A stretch of DNA of 64,000 nucleotides, from contig NC_068920.1 in NCBI RefSeq assembly GCF_023091745.1, positions 1,116,001 through 1,180,000 on the forward strand, given 5' to 3'. This document shows positions 12,225 to 25,700 of the stretch, piece after piece (the stretch's first letter is position 1; each line of letters opens with the position of its first letter). This DNA is from Budorcas taxicolor (taxonomy: Eukaryota; Chordata; Mammalia; Artiodactyla; Bovidae). Under the pieces are notes generated by a model. That model was not told the DNA's origin and ran no database searches. It saw nothing but the letters and a program-made list of their open reading frames with translations. The translations under genes were made by a program, and so were the position numbers.

Positions 12225-13637
12225 TTGAGATGCGACGGGAATGCCCGGAATTCTTTCCCGACGAAGCAGGGAAAGGATCACTTACCTCGAACTACGAGGC
12301 GGAAACGGGGCTCCTCTGAATGTGGGCGGGACCCTCGTGTTTCCTCTCGAGTGGAGACGGGTATGTCGGGGAACTTCTTCAGTTGCCCCAAGGGTGGGAA
12401 GGACCCTTTCGACGTTCCAGAGGTGAGGTGTGATTAGCCCCGAGAAGCCTCTGCGGAAATGGGCCTCATCTCGCCTGCAGGGGAGAACCTCCTGGATATT
12501 CTCGAGTTGCGGCAGGTCTTCTCGAGTTACGACGGGGACCTCAGGGATCCGCTCTGGTGGCCTCAGGAAGGGCCAGTCCCCAAGCGAGGTGCTAGGGTCC
12601 ATCTCGGGATACCACTCCAGTCTATGCCGGGGCCTAAGACCTTGTGTGGAGTCGGGGCCGGAACCTGAGCATTCCTCTCCAGTGTTGACATGGATCTTGG
12701 GGTGCCTCTGAGTCTCCCCAGGGGAGTCAGGCTTCGTCTCGAATGGGGGCAAGCGGGTGCGCTTCCCTCCCGAGCTGCAGAAGTAGGGTCAGGCTTCCTG
12801 TCACGTGGATCAAGGGATCTGTGGCTTTCCCTGGAGGCTTTCCCTCGAGGCTTTCCCACGACGCTTTCCCACAGGGCTGTGCCAAGTGCCACCTTGGTGT
12901 GAGTCGATCCTCGGCGTGAAAGACGAAACGGTGAAGGGAAAAGAGGTTCCTCTGGAATGGACTGAGACATCTGGGGGACTCTTGGAATGGTGGAACGACC
13001 CAGGAGTTCCTCTCGCCGTTCCTGTTGAGAGGGCCTCCTCTTGAGATGCAACGGGAACGCCTGGAATTCTTTCCCGATGAAGCAGGGAAAGGATCCCTCA
13101 CCTCGAGCTACGAGGCGGAAACGGGGCTCCTCTGGATGTGGGCGGACCCTCAGGTTTCCTCTCGAGTGGAGACGGGTATGTCGGGGAACTTCTTGAGTTG
13201 CCCCAAGGGTGGGAAGGACCCTTTCGACGTTCCAGAGGTGAGGTGTGATTAGCCCCGAGAAGCCTCTGCGGAAGTGGGCCTCCTCTCGCCTGTAGGGGAG
13301 AACCGGCTGGATTTTCTCGAGTTGCGGCAGGTCTTCTCGAGTTACGACGGGGACCTCAGGGACCCGCTCTGGTGGCCTCAGGAAGGGCCAGTCCCCATGC
13401 GAGTTGTTATGGTCCATCTCGGGATTCCTCTCCCGTCGATGCCGGGGCCTAAGACCTTGTGTGGCGTCGGGGCCCGAACCTGAGGATTCCTCTCCAGTGT
13501 TGACATGGATCTTGTGGTGTCAGACAGTCTCCCCTGGGTAGTCAGGCCTCGTCTCGAGTGGGGGCATGCACGTGCGCTTCCCTCCCGAGCTGCAGCAGTA
13601 GGGTCACGCTTCCTGTCACGTGGATCAAGGGATCTGT

Positions 13638-13689
13638 GGCTTTCCCTCGAGGCTTTCCCTCGAGGCTTTCCCACGAGGCTTTATCACAG
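13638..13689 (+). repeat. 13-bp module array, four units (standard length)
   Basis: A typical four-unit array in a Q monomer: two ctcga-type units, one cacga-type unit and a terminal unit (here changed to ggctttatcacag, a variant shared by Q copies in the 17, 28, 35 and 38 kb blocks). Confidence 0.85.
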
Positions 13690-15269
13690 GGCTGTGCCAA
13701 GTGCCACCTTGGTGTGAGTCGATCCTCGGCGTGAAAGACGAGCCGGTGAAGGGAAAAGAGGTTCCTCTGGAATGGACTGAGACATCTGGGGGACTCTTGG
13801 AATGGTGGCACGACCCTGGAGTTCCTCTCGCCGTTCCTGTTGAGAGGGCCTCCTCTTGAGATGCGACGGGTACGCCGGGAATTCTTTCCCGATGAAGCAG
13901 GGAAAGGATCCCTCACCTCGAGCTACGAGGCGGAAACGGGGCTCCTCTGGATGTGGGCGGGACCCTCGTGATTCCTCTCGATCGGAGAAGGGTATGTCGG
14001 GGAACTTCTTGAGTTGCACCAAGGGTGTGAAGGACCCTTTCGACGTTCCAGAGGTGAGGTGTGATTAGCCCCGAGAAGCCTCTGCGGAAATGAGCCTTAT
14101 CTCGCCTGCAGGTGAGAACCTCCTGGATATTCTCGAGTTGCGGCAGGTCTTCTCGAGTTACGACGGGGCCCTCAGGGACCCGCTCTGGTGGCCTCAGGAA
14201 GGGCCAGTCCCCATACGAGTTGCTAGGGGCCATCTCGGGATACCTCTCCAGTCGATGCCGGGGCCTTAGACCTTGTGTGGAGTCGGGGCCGGAACCTGAG
14301 CATTCCTCTCCAGTGTTGACATGGATCTTGGGGTGCCTCTGAGTCTCCACAGGAGAGTCAGGCCTCGTCTCGAGTTGGGGCATGCGCACGCGATTCCCTC
14401 CCGAGCTGCAGCAGTAGGGTCACGCTTCCTGTCACGTGGATCAAGGGATCTGTGGCTTTCCCTCGAGGCTTTCCCTCGAGGCTTTCCCACGAGGCTTTCC
14501 CACAGGGCTATGCCAAGAGCCACCTTGGTGTGAGTCGATCCTCGGCGTGAAAGACGAGCCGGTGAAGGGAAAAGAGGTTCCTCTGGAATGGACTGAGACA
14601 TCTGGGGGACACTTGGAACGGTGGCACGACCCTGGAGTTCCTCTCGCCGTTCCTGTTCAGAGGGCCTCCTCTTGAGATGCGACGGGAAGGCCGGGAACTC
14701 TTTCCCGACGAAGCAGGGAAAGGATCCTTCATCTCGATCTACGAGGCGGAAACGGGGCGCCTCTGGATGTGGGCGGGACCCTGGTGTTTCCTCTCGAGTG
14801 GAGACGGGAATGTCGGGGAACATCTTGATTTTCACCAAGGGTGTGACGGACCCTTTCGAAGTTCCAGAGGTGAGGTGTGATCAGCCTCGAGATGCCTCTG
14901 CGGAAATGAGCCTCATCTCTCCTGGAGGGGAGAACCTCCTGGATTTTCTCGATTTGCGGCAGGTCTTCTTGAGTTACGACGGGGACCTCAGGGACCCGCT
15001 CTGGTGGCCTCACGAAAGGCCAGGCCCAAGGCTAGTTTCTAGGGGCCCACTAGGGATTCCTCTCCCGTCCATGGCGGGGCCTCAGACCTTGTGTGGAGTC
15101 GGGGCCGGAACCTGAGGATTCCTCTCCAGTGTTACCATGGATCTTGGGGTGCTTCTGAGTCTCCCCAGGGGAGTCAGGCCTCGTCTCCTGTTGGGGCAGA
15201 CACGTGCGCTTTCCTCCCGAGCTGCAGCAGTAGTGTCACGATTCCTGTCACGTGAATCTAGGGATCTGT

Positions 15270-15308
15270 GGCTTTCCCTCAAGGCTGTCCCACGAGGCTA
15301 TCCCACAG
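15270..15308 (+). repeat. 13-bp module array, three units (K monomer)
   Basis: Three units: ggctttccctcaa, ggctgtcccacga and ggctatcccacag. Every K and R monomer, and the Y/K hybrid at 47990, has three units and a length of 803 bp, so this 13-bp loss is a stable class marker. Confidence 0.85.
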
Positions 15309-16288
15309 GGCTGTGCCACGTGCCACCTTGGTGTGAGTCTATCCGTGGCGTAAAAGGCTAGCCGGTGAAGGGAAAAGAGGTTCCTCTGGAATGTACTGAA
15401 ACATCTGGGCGACTCTTGGAGTGGTGGCACGACCCTGGAGTTCCTTTCACCGTTTCTGTTGAGAGGGCCTCCTCTTTAGATGCGACGGGAACGCCGGGAT
15501 CTCTTTCCCGACGAAGCAGGGAAAGGATCCCTCATCTCGAGCTACGTCGCGGAAACGGGGCTCCCTGGATGTGGGCGGGACGCTCGTGTTTCCTCTCGAG
15601 TGGAGACGGGTATGTCGGGGAACTTCTTGATTTGCACCAAGGGTGTGAAGGACCCTTTCGAAGTCCAGAGGTGTGGTGTGATCAGTCTCGAGACGCCTCA
15701 GCACAAATGGGCCTCATCTCTCCTGGAGGGGAGAACCTCCAGGATTTTCTCGAGTTGCGGCAGGTCTTTTCGAGTTACGACGGGAACCTCAGGGACCCGC
15801 TCTGGTGGCCTCAGGAAAGGCCAGTCCCCATGCGAGTTGCTAGGGGCCCTCTCGGAATTCCTCTCCCGTTCATGCCGGGGCCTAAGACCTTATGTGGAGT
15901 CGGGGCCGGGACCTGAGGATTCCTCTCCAGTGTTGCCATGTATCTTGGGGTGCCTCTCAGTCTCCCCAGGGGAGTCAGGCCTCGTCTCGTGTGGGGGCAT
16001 GCACGTGCGCTTCCTTCCGGAGCTGCAGCAGCAGGTTCACGCTTCCTGTCACGTGGATCAAGGGATCTGTGTCTTTCTCTCGATGCTTTCCCTCAAGGCT
16101 TTCCCACGAGGCTTTCCCATAGGGCTGTGCCAAGTGCCACCTTGGTGTGAGTCGATCCTCGGCGTGAAAGACGAGCCGGTGAAGGGAAAAGAGGTTCCTC
16201 TTGAATGGACTGAGACATCTGGGGGACTCTTGGAACCGTGGCAGGACCCTGGAGTTCCTCTCTCCGTTCCTGTTGAGAGGCCCTCCTC

Positions 16289-19200
16289 TTGAGATGCGAC
16301 GGGAATGCCCGGAATTCTTTCCCGACGAAGCAGGGAAAGGATCACTCACCTCGAACTACGAGGCGGAAACGGGGCTCCTCTGAATGTGGGCGGGACCCTC
16401 GTGTTTCCTCTCGAGTGGAGACGGGTATGTCGGGGAACTTCTTCAGTTGCCCCAAGGGTGGGAAGGACCCTTTCGACGTTCCAGAGGTGAGGTGTGATTA
16501 GCCCCGAGAAGCCTCTGCGGAAATGGGCCTCATCTCGCCTGCAGGGGAGAACCTCCTGGATATTCTCGAGTTGCGGCAGGTCTTCTCGAGTTACGACGGG
16601 GACCTCAGGGATCCGCTCTGGTGGCCTCAGGAAGGGCCAGTCCCCAAGCGAGGTGCTAGGGTCCATCTCGGGATACCACTCCAGTCTATGCCGGGGCCTA
16701 AGACCTTGTGTGGAGTCGGGGCCGGAACCTGAGCATTCCTCTCCAGTGTTGACATGGATCTTGGGGTGCCTCTGAGTCTCCCCAGGGGAGTCAGGCTTCG
16801 TCTCGAATGGGGGCAAGCGGGTGCGCTTCCCTCCCGAGCTGCAGAAGTAGGGTCAGGCTTCCTGTCACGTGGATCAAGGGATCTGTGGCTTTCCCTCGAG
16901 GCTTTTCCTTCAAGGCTTTCCCACGACGCTTTCCCACAGGGCTGTGCCAAGTGCCACCTTGGTGTGAGTCGATCCTCGGCGTGAAAGACGAAACGGTGAA
17001 GGGAAAAGAGGTTCCTCTGGAATGGACTGAGACATCTGGGGGACTCTTGGAATGGTGGAACGACCCAGGAGTTCCTCTCGCCGTTCCTGTTGAGAGGGCC
17101 TCCTCTTGAGATGCAACGGGAACGCCTGGAATTCTTTCCCGATGAAGCAGGGAAAGGATCCCTCACCTCGAGCTACGAGGCGGAAACGGGGCTCCTCTGG
17201 ATGTGGGCGGACCCTCAGGTTTCCTCTCGAGTGGAGACGGGTATGTCGGGGAACTTCTTGAGTTGCCCCAAGGGTGGGAAGGACCCTTTCGACGTTCCAG
17301 AGGTGAGGTGTGATTAGCCCCGAGAAGCCTCTGCGGAAGTGGGCCTCCTCTCGCCTGTAGGGGAGAACCGGCTGGATTTTCTCGAGTTGCGGCAGGTCTT
17401 CTCGAGTTACGACGGGGACCTCAGGGACCCGCTCTGGTGGCCTCAGGAAGGGCCAGTCCCCATGCGAGTTGTTATGGTCCATCTCGGGATTCCTCTCCCG
17501 TCGATGCCGGGGCCTAAGACCTTGTGTGGCGTCGGGGCCCGAACCTGAGGATTCCTCTCCAGTGTTGACATGGATCTTGTGGTGTCAGACAGTCTCCCCT
17601 GGGGAGTCAGGCCTCGTCTCGAGTGGGGGCATGCACGTGCGCTTCCCTCCCGAGCTGCAGCAGTAGGGTCACGCTTCCTGTCACGTGGATCAAGGGATCT
17701 GTGGCTTTCCCTCGAGGCTTTCCCTCGAGGCTTTCCCACGAGGCTTTATCACAGGGCTGTGCCAAGTGCCACCTTGGTGTGAGTCGATCCTCGGCGTGAA
17801 AGACGAGCCGGTGAAGGGAAAAGAGGTTCCTCTGGAATGGACTGAGACATCTGGGGGACTCTTGGAATGGTGGCACGACCCTGGAGTTCCTCTCGCCGTT
17901 CCTGTTGAGAGGGCCTCCTCTTGAGATGCGACGGGTACGCCGGGAATTCTTTCCCGATGAAGCAGGGAAAGGATCCCTCACCTCGAGCTACGAGGCGGAA
18001 ACGGGGCTCCTCTGGATGTGGGCGGGACCCTCGTGATTCCTCTCGATCGGAGAAGGGTATGTCGGGGAACTTCTTGAGTTGCACCAAGGGTGTGAAGGAC
18101 CCTTTCGACGTTCCAGAGGTGAGGTGTGATTAGCCCCGAGAAGCCTCTGCGGAAATGAGCCTTATCTCGCCTGCAGGTGAGAACCTCCTGGATATTCTCG
18201 AGTTGCGGCAGGTCTTCTCGAGTTACGACGGGGCCCTCAGGGACCCGCTCTGGTGGCCTCAGGAAGGGCCAGTCCCCATACGAGTTGCTAGGGGCCATCT
18301 CGGGATACCTCTCCAGTCGATGCCGGGGCCTTAGACTTTGTGTGGAGTCGGGGCCGGAACCTGAGCATTCCTCTCCAGTGTTGACATGGATCTTGGGGTG
18401 CCTCTGAGTCTCCACAGGAGAGTCAGGCCTCGTCTCGAGTTGGGGCATGCGCACGCGATTCCCTCCCGAGCTGCAGCAGTAGGGTCACGCTTCCTGTCAC
18501 GTGGATCAAGGGATCTGTGGCTTTCCCTCGAGGCTTTCCCTCGAGGCTTTCCCACGAGGCTTTCCCACAGGGCTATGCCAAGAGCCACCTTGGTGTGAGT
18601 CGATCCTCGGCGTGAAAGACGAGCCGGTGAAGGGAAAAGAGGTTCCTCTGGAATGGACTGAGACATCTGGGGGACACTTGGAACGGTGGCACGACCCTGG
18701 AGTTCCTCTCGCCGTTCCTGTTCAGAGGGCCTCCTCTTGAGATGCGACGGGAAGGCCGGGAACTCTTTCCCGACGAAGCAGGGAAAGGATCCTTCATCTC
18801 GATCTACGAGGCGGAAACGGGGCGCCTCTGGATGTGGGCGGGACCCTGGTGTTTCCTCTCGAGTGGAGACGGGAATGTCGGGGAACATCTTGATTTTCAC
18901 CAAGGGTGTGACGGACCCTTTCGAAGTTCCAGAGGTGAGGTGTGATCAGCCTCGAGATGCCTCTGCGGAAATGAGCCTCATCTCTCCTGGAGGGGAGAAC
19001 CTCCTGGATTTTCTCGATTTGCGGCAGGTCTTCTTGAGTTACGACGGGGACCTCAGGGACCCGCTCTGGTGGCCTCACGAAAGGCCAGGCCCAAGGCTAG
19101 TTTCTAGGGGCCCACTAGGGATTCCTCTCCCGTCCATGGCGGGGCCTCAGACCTTGTGTGGAGTCGGGGCCGGAACCTGAGGATTCCTCTCCAGTGTTAC

Positions 19201-20353
19201 CATGGATCTTGGGGTGCTTCTGAGTCTCCCCAGGGGAGTCAGGCCTCGTCTCCTGTTGGGGCAGACACGTGCGCTTTCCTCCCGAGCTGCAGCAGTAGTG
19301 TCACGATTCCTGTCACGTGAATCTAGGGATCTGTGGCTTTCCCTCAAGGCTGTCCCACGAGGCTATCCCACAGGGCTGTGCCACGTGCCACCTTGGTGTG
19401 AGTCTATCCGTGGCGTAAAAGGCTAGCCGGTGAAGGGAAAAGAGGTTCCTCTGGAATGTACTGAAACATCTGGGCGACTCTTGGAGTGGTGGCACGACCC
19501 TGGAGTTCCTTTCACCGTTTCTGTTGAGAGGGCCTCCTCTTTAGATGCGACGGGAACGCCGGGATCTCTTTCCCGACGAAGCAGGGAAAGGATCCCTCAT
19601 CTCGAGCTACGTCGCGGAAACGGGGCTCCCTGGATGTGGGCGGGACGCTCGTGTTTCCTCTCGAGTGGAGACGGGTATGTCGGGGAACTTCTTGATTTGC
19701 ACCAAGGGTGTGAAGGACCCTTTCGAAGTCCAGAGGTGTGGTGTGATCAGTCTCGAGACGCCTCAGCACAAATGGGCCTCATCTCTCCTGGAGGGGAGAA
19801 CCTCCAGGATTTTCTCGAGTTGCGGCAGGTCTTTTCGAGTTACGACGGGAACCTCAGGGACCCGCTCTGGTGGCCTCAGGAAAGGCCAGTCCCCATGCGA
19901 GTTGCTAGGGGCCCTCTCGGAATTCCTCTCCCGTTCATGCCGGGGCCTAAGACCTTGTGTGGAGTCGGGGCCGGGACCTGAGGATTCCTCTCCAGTGTTG
20001 CCATGGATCTTGGGGTGCCTCTCAGTCTCCCCAGGGGAGTCAGGCCTCGTCTCGTGTGGGGGCATGCACGTGCGCTTCCTTCCGGAGCTGCAGCAGCAGG
20101 TTCACGCTTCCTGTCACGTGGATCAAGGGATCTGTGTCTTTCTCTCGATGCTTTCCCTCAAGGCTTTCCCACGAGGCTTTCCCATAGGGCTGTGCCAAGT
20201 GCCACCTTGGTGTGAGTCGATCCTCGGCGTGAAAGACGAGCCGGTGAAGGGAAAAGAGGTTCCTCTTGAATGGACTGAGACATCTGGGGGACTCTTGGAA
20301 CCGTGGCAGGACCCTGGAGTTCCTCTCTCCGTTCCTGTTGAGAGGCCCTCCTC
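16289..20353 (+). repeat. HOR pentamer H Q Y K V (4,065 bp), adjacent tandem copy
   Basis: Monomers start at 16289 (H, 817 bp), 17106 (Q), 17921 (Y), 18737 (K) and 19540 (V). It is a direct tandem neighbour of the preceding pentamer. The extra base in the H monomer lies in its 13-bp module array near 16903 (ggcttttccttcaagg), a variant otherwise seen only near 3940 as ggctttcccttcaagg. This H follows a V monomer and has gatcactcacc. Confidence 0.9.
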
Positions 20354-22799
20354 TTGAGATGCGACGGGAATGCCCGGAATTCTTTCCCGACGAAGCAGGG
20401 AAAGGATCACTCACCTCGAACTACGAGGCGGAAACGGGGCTCCTCTGAATGTGGGCGGGACCCTCGTGTTTCCTCTCGAGTGGAGACGGGTATGTCGGGG
20501 AACTTCTTCAGTTGCCCCAAGGGTGGGAAGGACCCTTTCGACGTTCCAGAGGTGAGGTGTGATTAGCCCCGAGAAGCCTCTGCGGAAATGGGCCTCATCT
20601 CGCCTGCAGGGGAGAACCTCCTGGATATTCTCGAGTTGCGGCAGGTCTTCTCGAGTTACGACGGGGACCTCAGGGATCCGCTCTGGTGGCCTCAGGAAGG
20701 GCCAGTCCCCAAGCGAGGTGCTAGGGTCCATCTCGGGATACCACTCCAGTCTATGCCGGGGCCTAAGACCTTGTGTGGAGTCGGGGCCGGAACCTGAGCA
20801 TTCCTCTCCAGTGTTGACATGGATCTTGGGGTGCCTCTGAGTCTCCCAAGGGGAGTCAGGCTTCGTCTCGAATGGGGGCAAGTGGGTGCGCTTCCCTCCC
20901 GAGCTGCAGAAGTAGGGTCAGGCTTCCTGTCACGTGGATCAAGGGATCTGTGGCTTTCCCTCGAGGCTTTCCCTCGAGGCTTTCCCACGACGCTTTCCCA
21001 CAGGGCTGTGCCAAGTGCCACCTTGGTGTGAGTCGATCCTCGGCGTGAAAGACGAAACGGTGAAGGGAAAAGAGGTTCCTCTGGAATGGACTGAGACATC
21101 TGGGGGACTCTTGGAATGGTGGAACGACCCAGGAGTTCCTCTCGCCGTTCCTGTTGAGAGGGCCTCCTCTTGAGATGCAACGGGAACGCCTGGAATTCTT
21201 TCCCGATGAAGCAGGGAAAGGATCCCTCACCTCGAGCTACGAGGCGGAAACGGGGCTCCTCTGGATGTGGGCGGACCCTCAGGTTTCCTCTCGAGTGGAG
21301 ACGGGTATGTCGGGGAACTTCTTGAGTTGCCCCAAGGGTGGGAAGGACCCTTTCGACGTTCCAGAGGTGAGGTGTGATTAGCCCCGAGAAGCCTCTGCGG
21401 AAGTGGGCCTCCTCTCGCCTGTAGGGGAGAACCGGCTGGATTTTCTCGAGTTGCGGCAGGTCTTCTCGAGTTACGACGGGGACCTCAGGGACCCGCTCTG
21501 GTGGCCTCAGGAAGGGCCAGTCCCCATGCGAGTTGTTATGGTCCATCTCGGGATTCCTCTCCCGTCGATGCCGGGGCCTAAGACCTTGTGTGGAGTCGGG
21601 GCCCGAACCTGAGGATTCCTCTCCAGTGTTGACATGGATCTTGTGGTGTCAGACAGTCTCCCCTGGGGAGTCAGGCCTCGTCTCGAGTGGGGGCATGCAC
21701 GTGCGCTTCCCTCCCGAGCTGCAGCAGTAGGGTCACGCTTCCTGTCACGTGGATCAAGGGATCTGTGGCTTTCCCTCGAGGCTTTCCCTCGAGGCTTTCC
21801 CACGAGGCTTTCCCACAGGGCTGTGCCAAGTGCCACCTTGGTGTGAGTCGATCCTCGGTGTGAAAGACGAGCCGGTGAAGGGAAAAGAGGTTCCTCTGGA
21901 ATGGACTGAGACATCTTGGGGACTCTTGGAATGGTGGCACGACCCTGGAGTTCCTCTCGCCGTTCCGGTTGAGATGGCCTCCTCTTGAGATGCGACGGGT
22001 ACGCCGGGAATTCTTTCCCGATGAAGCAGGGAAAGGATCCCTCACCTCGAGCTACGAGGCGGAAACGGGGCTCCTCTGGATGTGGGCGGACCCTCAGGTT
22101 TCCTCTCGAGTGGAGACGGGTATGTCGGGGAACTTCTTGAGTTGCCCCAAGGGTGGGAAGGACCCTTTCGACGTTCCAGAGGTGAGGTGTGATTAGCCCC
22201 GAGAAGCCTCTGCGGAAATGGGCCTCCTCTCGCCTGTAGGGGAGAACCGGCTGGATTTTCTCGAGTTGCGGCAGGTCTTCTCGAGTTACGACGGGGCCCT
22301 CAGGGACCCGCTCTGGTGGCCTCAGGAAGGGCCAGTCCCCAAGCGAGGTGCTAGGGTCCATCTCGGGATACCACTCCAGTCTATGCCGGGGCCTAAGACC
22401 TTGTGTGGAGTCGGGGCCGGAACCTGAGCATTCCTCTCCAGTGTTGACATGGATCTTGGGGTGCCTCTGAGTCTCCCCAGGGGAGTCAGGCTTCGTCTCG
22501 AATGGGGGCAAGTGGGTGCGCTTCCCTCCCGAGCTGCAGAAGTAGGGTCAGGCTTCCTGTCACGTGGATCAAGGGATCTGTGGCTTTCCCTCGAGGCTTT
22601 CCCTCGAGGCTTTCCCACGACGCTTTCCCACAGGGCTGTGCCAAGTGCCACCTTGGTGTGAGTCGATCCTCGGCGTGAAAGACGAGCCGGTGAAGGGAAA
22701 AGAGTTTCCTCTTGAATGGACTGAGACATCCGGGGGACTCTTGGAACGGTGGCAGGATCCTGGAGTTCCTCTCGCCGTTCCTGTTGAGAGGGCCTCCTC
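20354..22799 (+). repeat. Truncated HOR block H Q P with an internal class switch
   Basis: Monomers start at 20354 (H), 21170 (Q) and 21985 (P). P begins like Y (gacgggtacgcc), continues like Q (gcggaccctcagg, ggagaaccggctgg), has a Y-like gacggggccctcagg, and from about 22340 is H-like (ccccaagcgaggtgctagg). The switch zone is about 22290-22340. From about 22714 it continues as the sequence that precedes E monomers (acatccggggg, ggtggcaggatcc). K and V of the pentamer are absent. Confidence 0.8.
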
Positions 22800-25700
22800 T
22801 TGAGATGCGACGGGAACGCCGGGAACTCTTTCCCGAAGAAGCAGGGAAAGGATCCCTCACCTCGAGCTACGAGGCGGAAACGGGGCTCCTTTGTATGTGG
22901 GCGGGACCCTCGTGTTTCCTCTCGAGTGGAGACGGTATGTCGGGGAACTTCTTGAGTTGTACCAAGGGTGGGAAGGAACCTTTTGACGTTCCAGAGGTGA
23001 AGTGTGATTAGCCCCGAGAAGACTCTGCTGAAATGGGCCTCATCTCGCCTGCAGGGGAGAACGTCCTGGATATTCTAGAGTTGCGGTAGGTCTTCCCGAG
23101 TTACGACGGGGACCTCAGAGACCCGCTCTGGTGGCCTCAGGAAGGGCCAGTCCCCATGCGAGTTGCTATGGTCCATCTCGGGATTCCTCTCCCGTCGATG
23201 CCGGGGCCTCAGACCTTGTGTGGAGTCGGGGCCCGAACCTGAGGATTCCTCTCCAGTGTTGACATGAATCTTGTGGTGCCTCTCAGTCTCCCCAGGGGAG
23301 TCAAGCCTCGTCTCGAGTGGGGGCATGCACGTGCGCTTCCCTCCCGAGCTGCAGCAGTAGGGTCACGCTTCCTGTCACGTGGATCAAGGGATCTGTGGCT
23401 TTCCCACGAGGCTTTCCCACAGGGCTGTGCCAAGTGCCACCTTGGTGTGAGTCGATCCTCGGCGTGAAAGACGAGCCGGTGAAGGGAAAAGAGGTTCCTC
23501 TGGAATGGACTGAGACATCTGGGGGACTCTTGGAATGCTGGCACGACCCTGGAGTTCCTCTCGCCGTTCCTGTTGAGAGGGCCTCCTCTTGAGATGCGAC
23601 GGGTACGCCGGGAATTCTTTCCCGACGAAGCAGGGAAAGGATCCCTCACCTCGAGCTACGAGGCGGAAACGGGGCTCCTCTGGATGTGGGCGGGACCCTC
23701 GTGATTCCTCTCGATCGGAGAAGGGTATGTCGGGGAACTTCTTGAGTTGCACCAAGGGTGTGAAGGACCCTTTCGACGTTCCAGAGGTGAGGTGTGATTA
23801 GCCCCGAGAAGCCTCTGCGGAAATGAGCCTCATCTCGCCTGCAGGGGAGAACCTCCTGGATATTCTCGAGTTGCGGCAGGTCTTCTCGAGTTACGACGGG
23901 GACCTCAGGGACCCGCTCTGGTGGCCTCAGGAAGGGCCAGTCCCCATGCGAGTTGCTAGGGTCCATCTCGGGATACCACTCCAGTCTATGAGGGGGCCTA
24001 AGACCTTGTGTGGAGTCGGGGCCGGAACCTGAGCATTCCTCGTCAGTGTTGACATGGATCTTGGGGTGCCTCTGAGGCTCCCCAGGGGAGTCAGGCTTCG
24101 TCTCGAGTGGGAGCATGCGGGTGCGCTTCCCTCCCGAGCTGCAGAACTAGGGTCACGCTTTCTGTCACGTGGATCAAGGGATCTGTGGCTTTCCCTCGAG
24201 GCTTTCCCTGGAGGCTTTCCCACGACGCTATCCAACATGGCTGTGCCAAGTGCCACCTTGGTGTGAGTCGATCCTCGGCGTGAAAGACGAGCCGGTGAAG
24301 GGAAAAGAGGTTCCTCTGGAATGGACTGAGACAACTGGGGGACTCTTGGAATGGTGGCACGACCCTGGAGTTCCTCTCGCCGTTCCTGTTGAGAGGGCCT
24401 CCTCTTGAGATGCGACGGGAACGCCCGGAATTCTTTCCCGACGATGCAGGGAAAGGATCCCTCACCTCGAGCTCCGAGGCGGAAACGGGTCTCCTCTGGA
24501 AGTGGGCGGGACCCTCGTGTTTCCTCTCGAGTGAAGACGGGTATGTCGGGGAACTTCTTGATTTGCACCAAGGGTGTGAAGGCCCCTTCCGAACTTCCAG
24601 AGGTGAGGTGTGATCAGCCTCGAGACGCCTCAGCGGAAATGGGCCTCATCTCGCCTGGAGGAAAGAACCTCCTGGATTTTCTCGAGTTGCGGCAGGTCTT
24701 CTCGAGTTACGACGGGGACCTCAGGGACACGCTCTGGTGGCCTCAGGAAAGGCCAGTCCCCAAGGGAGTTGCTAGGGGCCCTCTCGGGATTCCTCTCCCG
24801 TCCATGCCGGGGCCTAAATCCATGTGTGGAATCGTGGCCGGAACCTGAGGATTCCTCTACAGTGTTGCCATGTATCTTGGGGTGCCTCTGAGTCTCCCCA
24901 GGGGAGTCAGGCCTCGTCTCGAGTGGGGGCAGACACGTGGGCTTTCCTCCCGAGCTGCAGCAGTAGTGTCACGCTTCCTGTCACGTGAATCAAGGGATCT
25001 GTGGCTTTCCCTCGAGGCTGTCCCACGAGGCTATCCCACAGGGCTGTGCCACGTGCCACCTTGGTGTGAGTCTATCCGTGGCGTAAAAGGCAAGCCGGTA
25101 AACGGAAAAGAGGTTCCTCTGGAATGTACTGAAACATCTGGGCGACTCTTGGATTGGTGGCACGGCCCTGGAGTTCCTCTCACCGTTTCAGTTGAGAGGG
25201 CCTCCTCTTTAGATGCGACGGGAACGCCGGGATCTCTTTCCCGACGAAGCAGGGAAAGGATCCCTCATCTCGAGCTACGTCGCGGAAACGGGGCTTCCTG
25301 GATGTGGGCGGGACACTCGTGTTTCCTCTCGAGTGGAGACGGGTATGTCGGGGAACTTCTTGAGTTGCACCAAGGGTGGGAAAGACCCTCTCGACGTTCC
25401 AGAGGTGACGTGTGATTAGCCCCGAGAAGCCTCTGTGGAAATGGGCCTCATCTCGCCTGCAGGGGAGAACCTCCTGGATATTCTCGAGTTGCGGCAGGTC
25501 TTCTGGAGTTACGACGGGGACCTCAGGGACCCGCTCTGGTGGCCTCAGGAAGGGCCAGTCCCCATGTGAGTTGCTAGTGGCCCTCTTGGGATACCACTCC
25601 AGTCTATGCCGGGGCCTAAGACCTTGTGTGGAGTCGGGGCTGGAACCTGAGGATTCCTCTGCAGTGTTGACATGGATTTTGGGGTGCCTCTGAGTCTCCC

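Larger units (their letters stand above)
12225..16288 (+). repeat. HOR pentamer H Q Y K V (4,064 bp)
   Basis: Monomers start at 12225 (H), 13041 (Q), 13856 (Y), 14672 (K, 803 bp) and 15475 (V, 814 bp). The next pentamer repeats it at an offset of 4,064-4,065 bp. Over long stretches (about 13.55-15.9 kb) the two copies are identical or differ by isolated bases, such as tgggtagtc against tggggagtc near 13535. This H follows an S monomer and has gatcacttacc. Confidence 0.9.
8100..17190 (+). repeat. 9.1-kb multi-monomer block, copy A
   Basis: Monomers E Y R V S H Q Y K V H and the start of Q. Copy B lies at 22714-31803 with starts shifted by exactly 14,614 bp from E (8186/22800) to H (16289/30903), and by 14,613 at the final Q because of one extra base near 16903. 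Class order and lengths match throughout, including the rare 789-bp E. The left limit is set at the mismatch g8099/t22713. Confidence 0.85.

Noticed and set aside
15480..16292. Plus-strand frame of 270 codons that could suggest a protein with repeats.
   Set aside because: The same frame is broken in sister copies (for example at 57206 by a single stop) with no sign of frame conservation; many alternative starts and no domain.
21507..22511. Long open frame of 334 codons on the minus strand, the longest without N; similar frames of 150-284 codons recur elsewhere.
   Set aside because: They recur once per monomer, overlap other frames on both strands, change length with 1-bp monomer differences and resemble no known protein. 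GC-rich sequence with few stops explains them.
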